Positions 61,173-64,000 of a DNA stretch of 64,000 nucleotides are shown in pieces. The DNA lies in the NCBI RefSeq assembly GCF_016808335.1, contig NC_053143.1, positions 52,731,441 to 52,795,440 on the forward strand, in the 5' to 3' direction. The stretch is from Panicum virgatum. Its lineage: Eukaryota > Streptophyta > Magnoliopsida > Poales > Poaceae. A program made the position numbers and the translations under genes. Under the pieces are notes generated by a model that made no database searches, was not told where the DNA came from, and worked only from the letters and a program-made list of their open reading frames with translations. The stretch's first letter is position 1. Every line of letters starts with the position of its first letter.

Positions 61173-62164
61173 CTTGTAATGGCTCTGTTGCACCTTGTTT
61201 CCAAATGAAATTGGCAACAAAGAAGAACATGCAGCAGATGGATTAATCAAGAGACAGACCACTCAAGTGAACGCCAGGCTTGAACCGAACATCAACCTGC
61301 ACCCTAGAGTGAACACCAGAATTTTCGGCATTGTTTCAGAAGGAAAAGAATAAAATGGAATTAGCAGCTAAAATTACTGATAAAGTAGTTCCAACTCCTG
61401 CATACAGCAGAACTGCATGTACAGGCAGAACTGAATTGGCGCAGTAAAAGACAGCACGCAAGCATACAGCTCTTCAATTTACATCAGCATGCCATGGCGA
61501 CACAGCTATTCCACGCATAAATAAAAAATTAATATCGGCAAAAGTAGATGAATCTTATTGGCATTTCAGAATTTGAATACAACAGAAGCATAAAACTCAT
61601 GAATCTTAATTCATGTGTTGGCATTGATTTCACAATCATCCCACAATCAACTCAAGATACAAATAAATTTCAACAACCGCACAGGCACCTTTTCATAATT
61701 CTTATGATGGCGCAAGTCCAATTCAACCCACGGCCAGTCACCGTATGCTAAAAGTTACTGTACCATACTGTCAACAACAGGATGAAGATGTCTTTATTTC
61801 CCATGTCCCTTCATTTCACATGTACAGAGGTACACAAAGGCCTATAGCCAAAGTCCAAGGACAATGGCTGCAACAAAGTTAAAAAAGAAACAGCAGAAAT
61901 AGAGGAATAAGATGGAGGGGCAATGGAGGCATAACTTAATAACTCTGGAACCTCAAACAGCTGGTAATCGAACTCGGATGACTCGGTACACAATTTTAAT
62001 TACACCGGGCGGAAGGACGACAGCCGGCCACAGCTACTGGGGAGAGTTGGAAAAACCCGATTGGTTTAGGGCCGGCCAAGTCACGACGCACATGCCATGG
62101 GGTGTACTATGGTGGCTATACAATATGGCACGATTGTCATCCTTCTGATTTTATGCTCATGCCA
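61173..62164 (-). other. 3' flank / 3' UTR region of the AAA ATPase gene
   Basis: The segment downstream (in minus orientation) of the stop at 62165. It probably contains the gene's 3' UTR in its upper few hundred bases. No convincing polyadenylation signal could be chosen, and no other gene is recognised. Confidence 0.5.
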
Positions 62165-63528
<1,364 letters not shown>

Positions 63529-63635
63529 TCAACTGGGGAAAACAAGATAATACTCAAATGAAGTTTCCAGATTCCAACAAATCTAAGATTAACTAATACA
63601 TTATTAAATAATATAAAATAAAGAGATATTCTATG

Positions 63636-64000
63636 CCTGGGTACGATGATAAGTGAGCAAAGGTCGGGTCGTCGCAGCCTGAGTGGCGCGCTACATCTAC
63701 GCCCGGGTGTAGTGAAAAATGAGCTAAGGGTCTTCGCACTTCCCTCGACGGGTGCGAAGGGTAACGAAGTTAGCCGAGCAAACTAGGATTCGTATAGATA
63801 GGTGGAACGTAGGATCCCTAACGGGTAGGTTGCGAGAGCTAGTTGATGCAGCAATTAGGAGGCGTGTAAATATTCTATACGTTCAAGAGACTAAATGGAA
63901 GGGCCAGAAGGCGAAGGAGTTTGAGGATACTGGCTTCAAGCTTTGGTACACGGGAGCAACACCGGGTAGGAATGGTGTCGGTATCTTGATCGATAGGAGC
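63636..64000 (+). mobile_element. RTE-type LINE, 5' part with endonuclease start
   Basis: Lies in the intron upstream of the first visible AAA ATPase exon, in the opposite orientation. The frame open from 63728 to the window end reads IRIDRWNVGSLTGRLRELVD, AAIRRRVNILYVQETKWKGQ, KLWYTGATPGRNGVGILIDR. This is the N-terminal part of an apurinic-type endonuclease (exonuclease-endonuclease-phosphatase fold; WNVGSL, QETKWKG) as in RTE-clade LINEs. The start near 63636 is estimated from the change of composition after an A/T-rich run. Confidence 0.82.

Noticed and set aside
61911..62148. Small plus-strand frame downstream of the AAA ATPase
   Set aside because: No domain or codon pattern; it lies in the probable 3' UTR/flank of the minus-strand gene.

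Overview
The window is plant nuclear DNA, almost certainly from a grass. The evidence is the mix of element families (Tourist, Stowaway and hAT miniature elements, CACTA elements with TTTGCCGAGTG or TTAGTGCCGGC sub-terminal repeats, a gag-only LTR family primed by initiator tRNA-Met) and a GC-rich-exon F-box family with an F-box-associated C-terminal domain. A panicoid grass is my guess; the species cannot be read from the sequence.

Layout. 1-3125: 5' part of a decayed Mutator-like (MULE) transposase on the minus strand, a GC-rich 193-bp tandem repeat, and a LINE RNase H relic. 3540-57141: a decayed tandem cluster of about eight F-box copies (fragment A 3690-3839; gene 1 4706-13767; fragment B 14450-14915; gene 2 18373-19907; gene 3 21232-23191; gene 4 32235-40105; gene 5 54615-55062; gene 6 56170-57141). 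Every copy is broken. Many breaks are datable insertions with exact target-site duplications: a solo LTR that itself contains a 6.3-kb gag-only retrotransposon (gene 1), CACTA mini-elements (gene 1, fragment B), a hAT MITE (gene 3), and a second member of the same gag-only family 13 bp downstream of the ATG of gene 4. 23.7-32.1 kb is retroelement debris.

40579-54614 is the most unusual object: a 14-kb CACTA structure made of two inverted, head-to-head copies of one 5'-truncated element. The palindrome centre is at 46940, inside the TNP2 transposase gene, and both outer ends are the 3' terminus. The arms carry different, complementary deletions. The right arm carries two exons of a captured MGDG-synthase gene in antisense to the element's own gene. 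The structure resembles, in form, hairpin-producing silencer loci such as maize Mu killer.

57651-61172 is a full-length hAT element with an 8-bp target duplication, whose transposase is broken by one visible nonsense codon. 62165-63492 (minus) is the only host gene that looks intact: the last seven exons of a plant AAA-type ATPase, extending beyond the window. An RTE-type LINE begins in its next intron at about 63.64 kb.

The window is therefore a gene-poor, recombination-scarred F-box graveyard beside one conserved housekeeping-type gene. Most of its information is in the order of insertions and in the inverted CACTA dimer.
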